DNA from: Streptomyces spiralis
GTDB lineage: Bacteria > Actinomycetota > Actinomycetes > Streptomycetales > Streptomycetaceae
Direction of reading: 5' to 3'
DNA length: 64,000 nucleotides
NCBI RefSeq assembly: GCF_014654675.1
Contig: NZ_BNBC01000031.1
Span: 1-64,000, forward strand
Under the pieces are notes generated by a model that did not search any database, was not told the origin of the DNA, and saw only the letters and a program-made list of their open reading frames with translations. The position numbers and the translations under genes were made by a program. Positions 1 to 7,556 of this stretch are shown here, piece after piece; position 1 is the stretch's first letter; every line of letters begins with the position of its first letter.

Positions 1-307
1 GGGACTGACGAGAGCGATAGCTTCCACGAAGCCTCCAGGCATGCCACGGCTGATCGTCGCAGGCTACTGGTTGACGCTGGCAGAACATTTCTGGCCTACG
101 CAGCTGCATGACATCAGCTTGGGAAGCTGAGGGCATTTGCAGCACGTTCGTGCCCTGACCTGGACGAACGGCCGCGAGGCGGTCCCGTCGGGTCTGGTCG
201 CTTTCACCGTGATTCCCCGCTGTTCCCCGCTCGATCTGGTGCGCTTGTGGCGGGAGCGGTGCTGTGTCAGGAAGCGGATCCCAAGCGGGCTGGGTCAGCG
301 AACGGCC
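1..307. other. Left edge, no gene recognised
   Basis: I see no convincing gene in this stretch. The reading frames crossing it lack ribosome-binding sites and recognisable protein features. It separates the edge of the window from the first minus-strand gene and is probably intergenic accessory DNA. Confidence 0.4.
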
Positions 308-709
308 TTACCACTTCCGCCACTTGTCGGTGATCTGGTACCGGCCGAGTCCATGCCGGGCGGTCAGTGCGACGATGTCGACGCCGTGCTCGGTGAGCGA
401 TTGGTCGATGAACTCGCACAGTTGCTCGCGCTCGTCGGTTTCGTAGGCGCTTTCGTTGTGGGCTTCGTTTACGGCGTTCAGGGCCAGGACGACGCGTTCC
501 ACGACGCCGAAGATCTGTGCGTCGTCTGCCTCACCCAGCCCGGGAAGCTCGCACTCGAAGGTGTCGAGGACGGCATCGGTCGATGTGAGCAGTTCTTCGG
601 GAAACAGTCCCGCCATGCACGCGCACTCAGGGTCCAGGGTGCCAGCGGCCAGCTCCTCGGCTTCTTTGGCTATGCAGTCGCGCCAGTTCGTCGTAGGTCT
701 CTCAGCCAT
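308..709 (-). CDS. Uncharacterised small acidic protein, 133 aa
   Basis: I do not recognise a function. The 133-residue protein is acidic and mostly helical in appearance, with a cysteine pair near residues 30-32 (ECAC) and a basic C-terminal tail (TDKWRKW). No signal peptide or membrane segment is visible, so it is probably cytoplasmic. The frame stays open 43 codons upstream, but that extension is rich in R, S and H and reads like non-coding sequence. I therefore chose the ATG at 709, although no strong ribosome-binding site precedes it. It stands alone, with 233 bases before the next gene on the opposite strand. Confidence 0.55.
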   Translation of the reverse strand: MAERPTTNWRDCIAKEAEELAAGTLDPECACMAGLFPEELLTSTDAVLDTFECELPGLGEADDAQIFGVVERVVLALNAVNEAHNESAYETDEREQLCEFIDQSLTEHGVDIVALTARHGLGRYQITDKWRKW

Positions 710-942
710 GGAGCGGACCGTACAGCGCCAGTCTGACAATAGGGCTGAGCACCGAGCAGCCCGTACGCCAGCGTCAGCACTGGTGCACGCTTTCCAACTG
801 TGGTGGTGGGATGGTGGGCGTCGTTCAGGGTCGTTCACCTGCGTTCACCGCTGTCCGCGGGCGCTACGGGCATAGGTCTCGGGTCCGCTGTGAACGGCCC
901 TGAACCAAGCTGAATGAGACGGATACTGAGACGGGAGACCCG

Positions 943-1206
943 ATGGAGCGAGTGGAAGCCGAGCTGTTCACCGATGCTGGCAACGACGCTGTGGTGCGCC
1001 TGCCTGGCCGTCGCTTTCCAGGAGTCCTGGTCCAGGGCGACACCCTCAGGATCCTCTCCGCCGACGTAGCCGAACTTGTCGAACTCTGCGCGGCCGGCGA
1101 TCTGGAGGCCCGCCAAGCGGCAAGCCTCATCCAGGAGGAACTCGGGGCGAAGCTACAGCGCTACACCGACGCTCTCGACGCCCACGGAGAGCGACACCCC
1201 TTCTGA
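943..1206 (+). CDS. Small hypothetical protein, 87 aa (DUF6959-like)
   Basis: This compact acidic protein looks like a small family common in Streptomyces, which I tentatively equate with DUF6959. The N-terminal half is beta-rich (around VRLPGRRFPGVLVQGD) and the rest helical, with acidic and hydrophobic residues alternating. There is no signal peptide or transmembrane segment. GGGAG about 8 bases upstream of the ATG supports the start. Its stop codon lies inside the first copy of repeat family A, so the repeat starts exactly at the gene end. Function unknown. Confidence 0.6.
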   Translation: MERVEAELFTDAGNDAVVRLPGRRFPGVLVQGDTLRILSADVAELVELCAAGDLEARQAASLIQEELGAKLQRYTDALDAHGERHPF

Positions 1207-1319
1207 TCCGTAGCTCTATGTGGATCGGTCGATGGTGGTCATAGCAGTCGGGCAATGGCCTCCGGAGGGCGTCACCGGGCGAGGTCGGTTGCTCTGGTTG
1301 CTGTACTTCGCTGCTGTAC
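1203..1319. repeat. Dispersed repeat A, copy 1
   Basis: This 117-base stretch can be aligned by eye without length change to 7415-7531. Both copies begin with CTGATCCGTAGCTCTA, keep GGATCGGTC and GGTCATA, and end in a block around GGTTGCTNTGGTTGCTGTA. The middle is about 60-70 percent identical. The copy overlaps the stop codon of the upstream 87-aa gene. No shared reading frame was seen, so it is probably a non-coding element, either a regulatory region or a decayed mobile sequence. Confidence 0.6.
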
Positions 1320-1684
1320 CGCAGCTTCATCGGACCCCGACAAGCGGGACGGCATCCGCCATACTCTGGACACGGCCCGCGTCGGTCGGCGGCTGCTTCC
1401 CCCAGTACCGGCCCGTTGTGGAGGGGACCAGCCCGTTCGAGCCGGGCCGGGTGGGGAAGCGACATCCGCTTTAGGAGTTCATTCTCAGCAGCATGCGCGC
1501 TGCGGCGTTGCTACTCCAAGGGCTCAAGGCAGTCCCCCTGCTACCGCCAAGGTTCCCACGCTACGGCTCCGTTGCCGTCATCTTCTGCCGTCAGGATCCG
1601 CTGAGCCTTCGCTCCTCGCACTTGCTCTCGTCCGTCTGACCGAACTTGGACCGTCAGCTGGGACCGTGCGCTCCGTATTCACCC
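1207..1684. other. Gene-free gap carrying repeats A and B
   Basis: This 478-base gap holds repeat A at its left end and repeat B near 1407-1469. The remaining part (1470-1684) shows no gene, tRNA or strong terminator. It ends at the stop codon of the convergent minus-strand gene. Confidence 0.5.
1407..1469. repeat. Dispersed repeat B, copy 1
   Basis: This stretch aligns with 3621-3680. The shared core reads GTGGAGGGG, then CAGCCCGTTCGAGCCGGGC or a close variant, then GACATC. The two copies differ by scattered substitutions and a few short indels. No protein frame is shared, so it is a dispersed intergenic sequence of unknown role. Confidence 0.55.
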
Positions 1685-2503
1685 TCATAGGTCGAACAGA
1701 CTCTCCTGGAAGTTCTCGACGACATCCCGTCGCGGGTAGAAGAGGCCCAGCAGCAAAAAAGTCTTGGGACGGGCCGCGACGTTTCCGACGAAGCAGTGCA
1801 CGGCCTTCTCCGGGGTGACCATCCGGTCGAACCAGCGCTCGCGAAGCTTCTCCTCCACGTCATCCTTCCCGTACTGACGAAGGAACTTACGGTACGACTC
1901 GCCCGCCTCCCAGTCCCTCAGCCCCATGTCGTGACCACCGCACTCCTGATCCGCACATCGGAAGCTGTACCGGAACTCAAGCGGCACCCACTCCAGTTGG
2001 CGAAGGTCCTGCGCAAGTAGATCCAACTGATCTGCCAGGGCCGCCTTCGAAGCGGGCCAGGGCTCGGCAGGAGCGAAGCGGAAGCCAGTGAACTCCGCTG
2101 GGCGGAAGACGCCGAGCGAGGTACCCCGCACCTCCTGGTCCCGCCTTATGGAGCACAGGGACGGCGCCACGAGGGGCCGAACATGCGAGAAGCGTTCGCG
2201 CCAGCCGTCCGCTGTCCCGAGACGCTCGATGACCTTGAGAGTCTGCAGATTAGGGCGCAAGCTCTCGGGACGGCGGTCCCCATGATGCCGCTGCACGTCG
2301 ACCTCGACGATCGAGTACTTGGCGAACTGGCTTTCTTCGTTCAACAACCGGAACGGAACCGGGAAGAGCCGCACATGCTGGGGCACCCCCTGGTCGAGCC
2401 GTATGCCAGCCACGCAGCTCGTCTCGTGGTACTTCGCGGACAGTTCCGGATAGGTCTTGACCGTGATCATGATCTGTGCGCGCTGCCACTTTCCCGATCC
2501 CAT
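1685..2503 (-). CDS. Uncharacterised DUF488-associated protein, 272 aa
   Basis: Function unknown. It lies 87 bases downstream of the XRE-DUF488 gene in the same direction, so the two probably form an operon. The N-terminal part is beta-rich, with arginine and proline clusters (LFPVPFR, SHVRPLVAP). Near residue 190 a CADQECGGHDM motif (Cys-x4-Cys-x2-His) is followed by DWEAGESYRKF. This looks like a small zinc-binding site next to an aromatic helix. The C-terminus (FVGNVAARPKTFLLLGLFYP) is hydrophobic and probably buried. I chose the ATG at 2503 because GGAGGGGG precedes it; the frame opens 20 codons earlier without such a signal. No signal peptide is seen. Confidence 0.65.
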   Translation of the reverse strand: MGSGKWQRAQIMITVKTYPELSAKYHETSCVAGIRLDQGVPQHVRLFPVPFRLLNEESQFAKYSIVEVDVQRHHGDRRPESLRPNLQTLKVIERLGTADGWRERFSHVRPLVAPSLCSIRRDQEVRGTSLGVFRPAEFTGFRFAPAEPWPASKAALADQLDLLAQDLRQLEWVPLEFRYSFRCADQECGGHDMGLRDWEAGESYRKFLRQYGKDDVEEKLRERWFDRMVTPEKAVHCFVGNVAARPKTFLLLGLFYPRRDVVENFQESLFDL

Positions 2504-2590
2504 GGTTGCCCCCTCCACTGATCTCCCGATCCGATTGGTAGAAGAGGCATGCGTCACCGGCAAGGGCGCGTACAGGGATGAGGGATGAAG

Positions 2591-3271
2591 TCAGGCCAGG
2601 GGCATTACGGGCACTGCGGCCCGTTTGCGGACCATTTCCAGAACGACCTTCCGGTGGCAGCGGCTCTCGTCCTTCTCGAAGCACAGCACCGCGACCCGGG
2701 ACTGCCGGGCATGCTCCGCGAGGCGCTCAAGATCGGTCTGCGCCTCCTCGGACCGCAGCACCCCACGAAACCGGGCCCGGCCCACGTCGAGGCGGCCGTC
2801 CCAAAACGGTGCCCGGTTGTCCTTGGGATTTCCCAGGCTCCGTAGGTGCGTGTACTCGATGCCGGCCTCGGCAAGTGCCTCCCCGAGGCGGGTCTTGCTG
2901 AAGCCCTTCTTGCGGCTGATCGGCGTAAGCCGTACGTCCGCCACGACCTCGATACGACTGTCGCGGAGCGAGGTGACGAAGGAGTCGATGTCTCGGCCTT
3001 CGTACCCAGCGGACCAGAGGCCGGGAGTCATCCTGGTCTCCCGGAAAAGCTCGTCGAGGGAGACCGCAAGAGCCTCGGCAACCGCTCCGACGGTGAAGAA
3101 GCTTGGCTGGATCGCTCCCTCGCTCTCCAGACGGGCAAGCGTTCCGACGGCGATGCAAGCATCCTTGGCGAGCCGTTCACGGGTCCACCCGCGGGCCTCT
3201 CGCAACGCTCGAACCCGCTGGGCGAGGACGCATGCGTGGTCGTGGGGACGCTCTGAGTGATGGCCTGCCAT
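2591..3271 (-). CDS. XRE-family HTH fused to DUF488 domain, 226 aa
   Basis: Two domains are visible. Residues about 15-72 form a Cro/C1-type helix-turn-helix (RVRALREARGWTRERLA, then VGTLARLESE). Residues about 84-226 match DUF488, with the opening GYEGRDIDSF, a central LTPISRKKGFSK and a cysteine near the end in CFEKDESRCHRKVV. DUF488 proteins are poorly understood, and a conserved Cys-His-rich end like this one suggests a catalytic or metal-binding role. Fusion to a DNA-binding domain suggests autoregulation or DNA targeting. The partner gene follows at once. The start is an ATG with AGGAT about 12 bases upstream. The setting in an island makes a role in defence or nucleic-acid modification possible but unproven. 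Confidence 0.75.
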   Translation of the reverse strand: MAGHHSERPHDHACVLAQRVRALREARGWTRERLAKDACIAVGTLARLESEGAIQPSFFTVGAVAEALAVSLDELFRETRMTPGLWSAGYEGRDIDSFVTSLRDSRIEVVADVRLTPISRKKGFSKTRLGEALAEAGIEYTHLRSLGNPKDNRAPFWDGRLDVGRARFRGVLRSEEAQTDLERLAEHARQSRVAVLCFEKDESRCHRKVVLEMVRKRAAVPVMPLA

Positions 3272-3849
3272 GGTCGTGATCCTAATGGGCTTTGAGGCGG
3301 CTGGGCATGGTGTGTTCCTGGTCAGCTACGGCGCGGGATCCGCGAAGGGCCCCGGCCTAGTAGTTCACTGTCAGGATGGCAGGTTTTGACGTACGGCCTC
3401 TTCGTCCCGAAGCAACTTGGATGGGGGCGCTGCCTTGAGCTGATCTGGCTCTCACCTGCGCTGCCGGTCCGTAGACGTTCGCGCTCATCCGCCGCTGTTC
3501 GTCGGCGTTGTCACGCAGTTAGACACTCATCACTGCTGCACCTCTGCGCGTGAATCGCTAGTTCGGGGACGCTGAACGCAGTCCTACACTCATCGTTCCT
3601 GCGTCGGCCGGATCTGCAGCACCGGCCTGCCGTGGAGGGGGCTGGCCCGTTCGAGCCGGGCAGGTGGGCTGACATCTGCCGAGGGCCCCCAAGTGGGCCA
3701 GCGCCGACTGCGCTCCCGCGGTCGGAATCTCAGCGCTAGTCAGAGCCGAACGGTTCAGGGCTCGGCCTGAGGAGCCCCTTGCGCTGTGGAACCAGGCCTG
3801 TGAGACGCCCCATTCCGCCTGACGGCCGCCGCCGCGATGATGTCTGCTC
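3272..3849. other. Gene-free gap with repeat B copy 2
   Basis: This 578-base gap lies between two divergent genes. It contains repeat B (3621-3680) and two related short stretches around GACACTCATCACTGCTGC (near 3523) and CTACACTCATCGTTCCTGC (near 3582). No open frame with protein character was seen. Confidence 0.5.
3621..3680. repeat. Dispersed repeat B, copy 2
   Basis: This is the partner of the copy at 1407-1469. The most conserved part is GTGGAGGGG followed by GCCCGTTCGAGCCGGGC. It lies upstream of a plus-strand gene in a non-coding gap. Confidence 0.55.
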
Positions 3850-4620
3850 ATGAAGGAACTTGTTCTCGCTTTGGTGGCTGCGGTGTTCGGACTAGCTGGC
3901 ACAGTCGTTGGTGCCCGTGCCGCGAAGAAGGGAGCGTTGATCAGTGCGGAAGTCACCTTGCAGCAAGTTCGCGATCAAGCCGACGTCGATCAAGCCCACT
4001 GGCTTCGGCAACAGCGGCTTCAGGCGTACGAAGGTTTCCTAGCAGCCTGGGACGAGTGCCTTCGCATCATTGACTCCGTGGGTCTTCCGGGGAACTCCGA
4101 CTCGCCGGGAATCAACCCACTGAAGGAAGCTACTGGCCGCATGGCAGAGCGCGCGAGGCGGATCGACATCCTAGGACCAGCCGAGGTGGCTCGGGCAGCG
4201 GAAGAGCTCGCCGTCAGTATTCGGCGCGACGTGGACCTAGCCACCAAACTCATGGAACTCGCAGAGTCGCAGCGGCCGGCAGCCGAGCGCATTACCAGCG
4301 GGACATTACCAGCGATGGCATCCGCTGTTGAGGCCATGGAGGAGGCTACAAGGCAGATGCAAGAGCTTACGGCGGAGGCAATCGAGGACGTTCGAGTGCC
4401 TCCTGGAGCGGACGCGATGTTCGAGGCCTTCGAACGGGCCGAGGAACTCGCTAACGCTGCAATCGCTCAGGCGCACGAGGACAATGATGAATTTGCTGTC
4501 TTCCTTGACCAAGCGACTGCGATCGTCGCTGAGCTCAAGAGTAACCAGGAAGCCCGCGAGGGTATTCGCGAGCGGTTCACGACCGCAGCGCGGCACACGC
4601 TTGATTCCGCAACTTCATGA
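3850..4620 (+). CDS. N-terminally membrane-anchored helical protein, 256 aa
   Basis: This is an uncharacterised membrane-tethered protein. Residues 3-24 (LVLALVAAVFGLAGTVVGARAA) form a single hydrophobic helix followed by KK, so the protein is probably anchored by its N-terminus. Everything after that is charged and rich in A, E, R and Q, with long predicted helices (for example SAVEAMEEATRQMQELTAEA), suggesting coiled coils. No enzymatic motif is visible. The start is an ATG at 3850 with no strong ribosome-binding site (only weak purine runs upstream). It stands alone in the accessory region. Confidence 0.6.
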   Translation: MKELVLALVAAVFGLAGTVVGARAAKKGALISAEVTLQQVRDQADVDQAHWLRQQRLQAYEGFLAAWDECLRIIDSVGLPGNSDSPGINPLKEATGRMAERARRIDILGPAEVARAAEELAVSIRRDVDLATKLMELAESQRPAAERITSGTLPAMASAVEAMEEATRQMQELTAEAIEDVRVPPGADAMFEAFERAEELANAAIAQAHEDNDEFAVFLDQATAIVAELKSNQEAREGIRERFTTAARHTLDSATS

Positions 4621-4744
4621 GCATGGCGCCGGATGCCGACTCATGACGCAATGAGCGACCAGGAGCTTAGAAGATGCGGGCACGTCTTGGTGGGCCGGGC
4701 CCATCGTCCCTTGCGGCCACCGTGCCAGACTGCCGAGGGCCACT

Positions 4745-4787
4745 GCCGTCCGCCGTCGTTGCCGTCAGCATTGCCGTCACTGCCGTC
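4745..4787. repeat. Short GCCGTC tandem array
   Basis: GCCGTC occurs five times in 43 bases at irregular spacing (7 to 12 bases), upstream of the small gene at 4885. It may be a low-complexity regulatory region or a remnant of repeat C, which shares the words GTCGTTG and GTCAGCATT. Confidence 0.4.
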
Positions 4788-4884
4788 GGACAGGCCGCGT
4801 GTGGGCCTCCTGTCCGCTCTACTGATCACCGGTCTCGCTGACCAGCGGGACCGCGGTGTCGTAGTGATCGGCTACGTTGCACGG

Positions 4885-5163
4885 GTGACTGACAGGGATC
4901 CGCTTGTGCCGGCGCTCACCGGCCTGCTCGTTGACATCGTTTGGTGGCTGGAGAGCTGCGGGGACGAGGAAGTGGATCCGGACTCCGCGGTGAAGATGAT
5001 GGAGAGCGTCGGCTGGGTGCTGCTGCAACTGCCCTCAGACCAACGCGAACGACTCTTCCAGCTGCTCGCAGACTTGGCCGAAGCGGAGCAGGATCCTGCA
5101 CGGCGCGAGTTCCTGGCGTCATTTCCCGTCGCCATCGGCATGGTCGAGGACGAGGAGAGCTGA
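4885..5163 (+). CDS. Small acidic hypothetical protein, 92 aa
   Basis: This is an acidic protein of a type frequent in Streptomyces accessory DNA; function unknown. It is helical, with conserved-looking stretches LLVDIVWWLESC and GWVLLQLPSDQRERL. There is no signal peptide or membrane helix. I placed the start at the GTG at 4885 because the protein character begins there. The frame upstream is proline- and arginine-rich and overlaps the GCCGTC array. No clear ribosome-binding site precedes the GTG, and TACGTT about 12 bases upstream could be a -10 box of a leaderless transcript (inference). Confidence 0.6.
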   Translation: MTDRDPLVPALTGLLVDIVWWLESCGDEEVDPDSAVKMMESVGWVLLQLPSDQRERLFQLLADLAEAEQDPARREFLASFPVAIGMVEDEES

Positions 5164-5476
5164 GCGCGGGTCTGGCCGGTAGGAGTCAGTTCAGCCACAA
5201 CTGATCACGGGCAGCCGTGACCTGCGGTCGATGAATCGATCAGCTTCCTGACCTGCTGCTGAGCCGTCGGCAATTGTCGACGTTGGTCATCATTGAGCGC
5301 CCTTCCACGGCCCGAGGACGGCCGGGAGGGCGCTCGCGCAGGCGTGTTCCTGGGGTATGAGGTGGCACTGTGCTTGCTGTCAACCTTGATGGTTGAAGCT
5401 AATATCTTGCCACCTGAGGCAGAGCACAGTTGAGCGCCTGCCTTGGAGGCCTGGGTGGGGATCAAGGAGTGCTGTA
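5164..5476. other. Gap with repeat C copy 1
   Basis: This 313-base non-coding gap contains repeat C (5250-5323) and, further right, a less GC-rich stretch around TGGTTGAAGCTAATATCTTGCC that could hold the promoter of the next gene. No gene was seen. Confidence 0.45.
5250..5323. repeat. Dispersed repeat C, copy 1
   Basis: This 74-base stretch aligns without gaps to 8125-8198. Both begin GACCTGC, keep TAGCCGTCG or GAGCCGTCG, TTGTC, GCCCTTC and end in ACGGCC, with roughly 70 percent identity. It lies upstream of the coiled-coil gene. The other copy lies in the gap upstream of a position between two convergent genes. Confidence 0.55.
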
Positions 5477-6799
5477 ATGGGTATTGAGCGGTGGGACATT
5501 CAATATAAGGCTCACCCGGTGTGGTCTTTGGTAGCCGACCTCCGCAGCCTCCTCAAAAGTCATGAGGAGCGCGTAACGCCCGAGAACCGCGACCATTACG
5601 ACCGCCTGAATATGGGCCTGTCGTACATCGCCGAAATAGGCCAAGAGCCGGTTATGGTCGTAACCGGTCAGGCTCTCAGTGCTCTTCAGCAGAATCTCGT
5701 TAACGTCCAGCAGCACGTAAACGCGTGGGCTACGGGATCTGGATCTAATTACTTGGTCTCAGCTGCAGAGGGCTACCTAGATGCGGCATTCGATACGGTC
5801 CGAACCTGGCCACCGTCGAAGGATAGATACACGCGCGGCCTCCGGGCCGCTGCCACGGATTTCGTCACAGACGCCCAAAATGCCATTGAAGGCATCAGAG
5901 GGAAAGTCGAGGGTCTGCAAAATAAGATCAACGAGCTGACCGCTACTACGCAAGCGGGTTTCTCAGAGCTGTTGACTGAGGCGCAGGGCAACATACAGGC
6001 CACTCAAGCTGAAGTGGAACAGCTGCGGTCAGAGGTTTCCTCCACGACTGCAACAGTTACTGCACAGAGTCAGCGTCTCGACCAAGCCATCAACTCTTAC
6101 CAAACGAGTTATTCGGAGGCTGAGGCATCGCGGAGCGAATCTCATCAAAGAGCCCTTGAGAAATTTGCCGAAGATACACTCAGCGCTACAGAGAAGGCAC
6201 GGGCCCAGTCCGAGGAAGCCCTAAGCGCACAGAAAGAAGCAGGTCAACGGATCGTAGACGAGGTGGCCGCACTTCGTGATCAAGCGGTTGAGCTTGTGAA
6301 TGCAGTTGGTCTGGCTAGTACTGCAACCGAATATGGGCGATACGCTGAACAGGAGCGAAAGTCTGCGAATAGCTGGCGCTTTGGCGCGGTAAGCGTCTTC
6401 GCGTGCAGCTTTCTTATTTTTCTCGCCACTCTCTTGGTTAGCCATGTTGACGAAAAGACTCCTTGGCAGTTCATGGCTGTCCGATTTGGTGGCTCGCTTG
6501 CCCTGCTCGCGGGTGGCGTATATATGGCTAAGGAATCATCTCAACACCGCCAAGAAGAGCGCCGCGCTAAATCTTTTCAGCTGGACTTGGCTGCCCTCGA
6601 TCCGTTTATCGTGAACTTGCCGCCGGAGCAACGTGAGTCTATTAAGGCGGCGGCTGCTTCCCGTCTCTTCGTGGAGCGGGGTACGAGTGACGGCACATCA
6701 GTGAGCGAGCAACAGAGTGGCGCAACTACTCTGCCGGATGGTGTAACACCGGAGGCTCTTAAGTTGCTGCAATCGCTCGCGGAAACCTTCAAGAAGTAG
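5477..6799 (+). CDS. Coiled-coil protein with two C-terminal membrane helices, 440 aa
   Basis: Unknown function. Residues about 130-290 are dominated by Q, E, A, S and K with heptad-like spacing (KVEGLQNKINELTATT, EVEQLRSEVSS), typical of a long coiled coil. Two hydrophobic segments follow at about 301-324 (ending FLIFLATLLVSHV) and 332-351 (FGGSLALLAGGVYMA), then a basic stretch and a cytoplasmic tail. AAGGAG sits 7 bases before the ATG. Codon use is clearly less GC-rich than in neighbouring genes (many TTT, AAT, GTT and TCT codons), which points to horizontal acquisition. It lies next to the tRNA-Ser fragment, at the presumed end of an island. Proteins of this architecture occur among phage-defence effectors and membrane stress proteins, but nothing here proves such a role. 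Confidence 0.7.
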   Translation: MGIERWDIQYKAHPVWSLVADLRSLLKSHEERVTPENRDHYDRLNMGLSYIAEIGQEPVMVVTGQALSALQQNLVNVQQHVNAWATGSGSNYLVSAAEGYLDAAFDTVRTWPPSKDRYTRGLRAAATDFVTDAQNAIEGIRGKVEGLQNKINELTATTQAGFSELLTEAQGNIQATQAEVEQLRSEVSSTTATVTAQSQRLDQAINSYQTSYSEAEASRSESHQRALEKFAEDTLSATEKARAQSEEALSAQKEAGQRIVDEVAALRDQAVELVNAVGLASTATEYGRYAEQERKSANSWRFGAVSVFACSFLIFLATLLVSHVDEKTPWQFMAVRFGGSLALLAGGVYMAKESSQHRQEERRAKSFQLDLAALDPFIVNLPPEQRESIKAAAASRLFVERGTSDGTSVSEQQSGATTLPDGVTPEALKLLQSLAETFKK

Positions 6800-6867
6800 C
6801 CCCACCTCAGAAGGTGAAGCCCCCATAGGTCGGTGGAGTCTCAATGGGGGAGTCAGACCCGAGGCGA

Positions 6868-6921
6868 TCTTGAAAACCGTCGTGGCGCAAGCCACCGTGG
6901 GTTCAAATCCCACACCCACCG
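6868..6921 (+). other. 3' half of tRNA-Ser(UGA): probable attachment-site scar
   Basis: The segment reproduces the second half of a class II serine tRNA: anticodon loop CTTGAAA (anticodon UGA), 3' anticodon strand, a perfect variable-arm hairpin (GTGGC/GCCAC), a T arm with five paired bases (GTGGG, TTCAAAT, CCCAC), acceptor strand ACCCACC and discriminator G. Upstream the match stops: the bases before the anticodon loop (GCGAT) do not pair with ACCGT and there is no proper D arm. Such half-tRNAs are left where an element integrated at an intact tRNA gene. The orientation implies an intact tRNA-Ser to the left, outside the window, with island DNA between. Confidence 0.7.
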
Positions 6922-6993
6922 CGCAGGTGAACGGCCCTTGACCAGGAACATCGGTCGGGGGGCCTTCCCCACGCGCGGTGCCTGCTAGTAACC

Positions 6994-7039
6994 GTGGTTC
7001 CCGTGGGTTCCCGGTCTATCGGGCACGGATGGGGCACGG
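6994..7039. repeat. Short direct repeats beside the tRNA-Ser fragment
   Basis: Two small direct-repeat pairs occur just downstream of the tRNA fragment: GTGGTTCCCGTGGGTTCCC and GGGCACGGATGGGGCACGG. Their position and spacing recall arm-type integrase binding sites next to an att core. This is inferred from position, not from a known consensus. Confidence 0.35.
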
Positions 7040-7042
7040 GCT

Positions 7043-7414
7043 TCAGTCGCCCTGGAACCACAGATAGCTGCCTGGAGTGCCGGCGCACTGCTCCATCAAC
7101 TTTGCAAGGTCGTCCAAGGCAGCGAGCTGACGCTCATCGGTGCACCGTTGCCGTAGATCGGGGACCTCACCGAGAGCAACGGCAGCCTCCTGCTCGTTTA
7201 TCAGAGCATCCCCATACGGATCCAAGGCGGTCAGCCGCCCAGGCACTCCGAGCAGCCGGAGCGAGCCGATCGCATCGGCCAACGCGTCCCCGTGCCCGTA
7301 CGAACTCTGGAGCAGCGTCGCTCGGGACTTGCGCCAGTTACGCGTTGGCCGTGCTGAGTGCAGCTCCACGTCTATCCCCACGTGCTCATGATGCCTGCCC
7401 CAGAGGCTCAGCAT
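7043..7414 (-). CDS. Uncharacterised protein, 123 aa
   Basis: This soluble protein of unknown function has a charged N-terminus (RPTRNWRKSRATLLQ), a leucine-rich middle (IGSLRLLGVPGRLTALDPYGDALINEQE) and a helical acidic end. No membrane segment, signal peptide or known motif is visible. The ATG at 7414 abuts the start of repeat A copy 2, so the repeat would be the upstream region of this gene. In-frame GTG codons downstream are possible alternative starts. Confidence 0.5.
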   Translation of the reverse strand: MLSLWGRHHEHVGIDVELHSARPTRNWRKSRATLLQSSYGHGDALADAIGSLRLLGVPGRLTALDPYGDALINEQEAAVALGEVPDLRQRCTDERQLAALDDLAKLMEQCAGTPGSYLWFQGD

Positions 7415-7531
7415 CTGATCCGTAGCTCTACAGGGATCGGTCAGCGACGGTCATATAGGTCGCGCATCGGCCCCAGAAGGGCGCTGCGGGGCGGGGCCGG
7501 TTGCTGTGGTTGCTGTATCCGGCTGCCGTAC
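7415..7531. repeat. Dispersed repeat A, copy 2
   Basis: This is the partner of 1203-1319 with the same length of 117 bases. It lies immediately upstream of the minus-strand gene ending at 7414 and just before the disrupted plus-strand gene at 7557. Here it could act as a divergent promoter region, whereas copy 1 sits at the 3' end of a gene. Confidence 0.6.
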
Positions 7532-7556
7532 GCAGGGTCCTCGTGGGGGTGGCGGC

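Noticed and set aside
6800..6921. Functional tRNA-Ser gene
   Set aside because: The 5' half does not pair: the acceptor stem has only five pairs, the anticodon stem is mismatched and no D arm forms.
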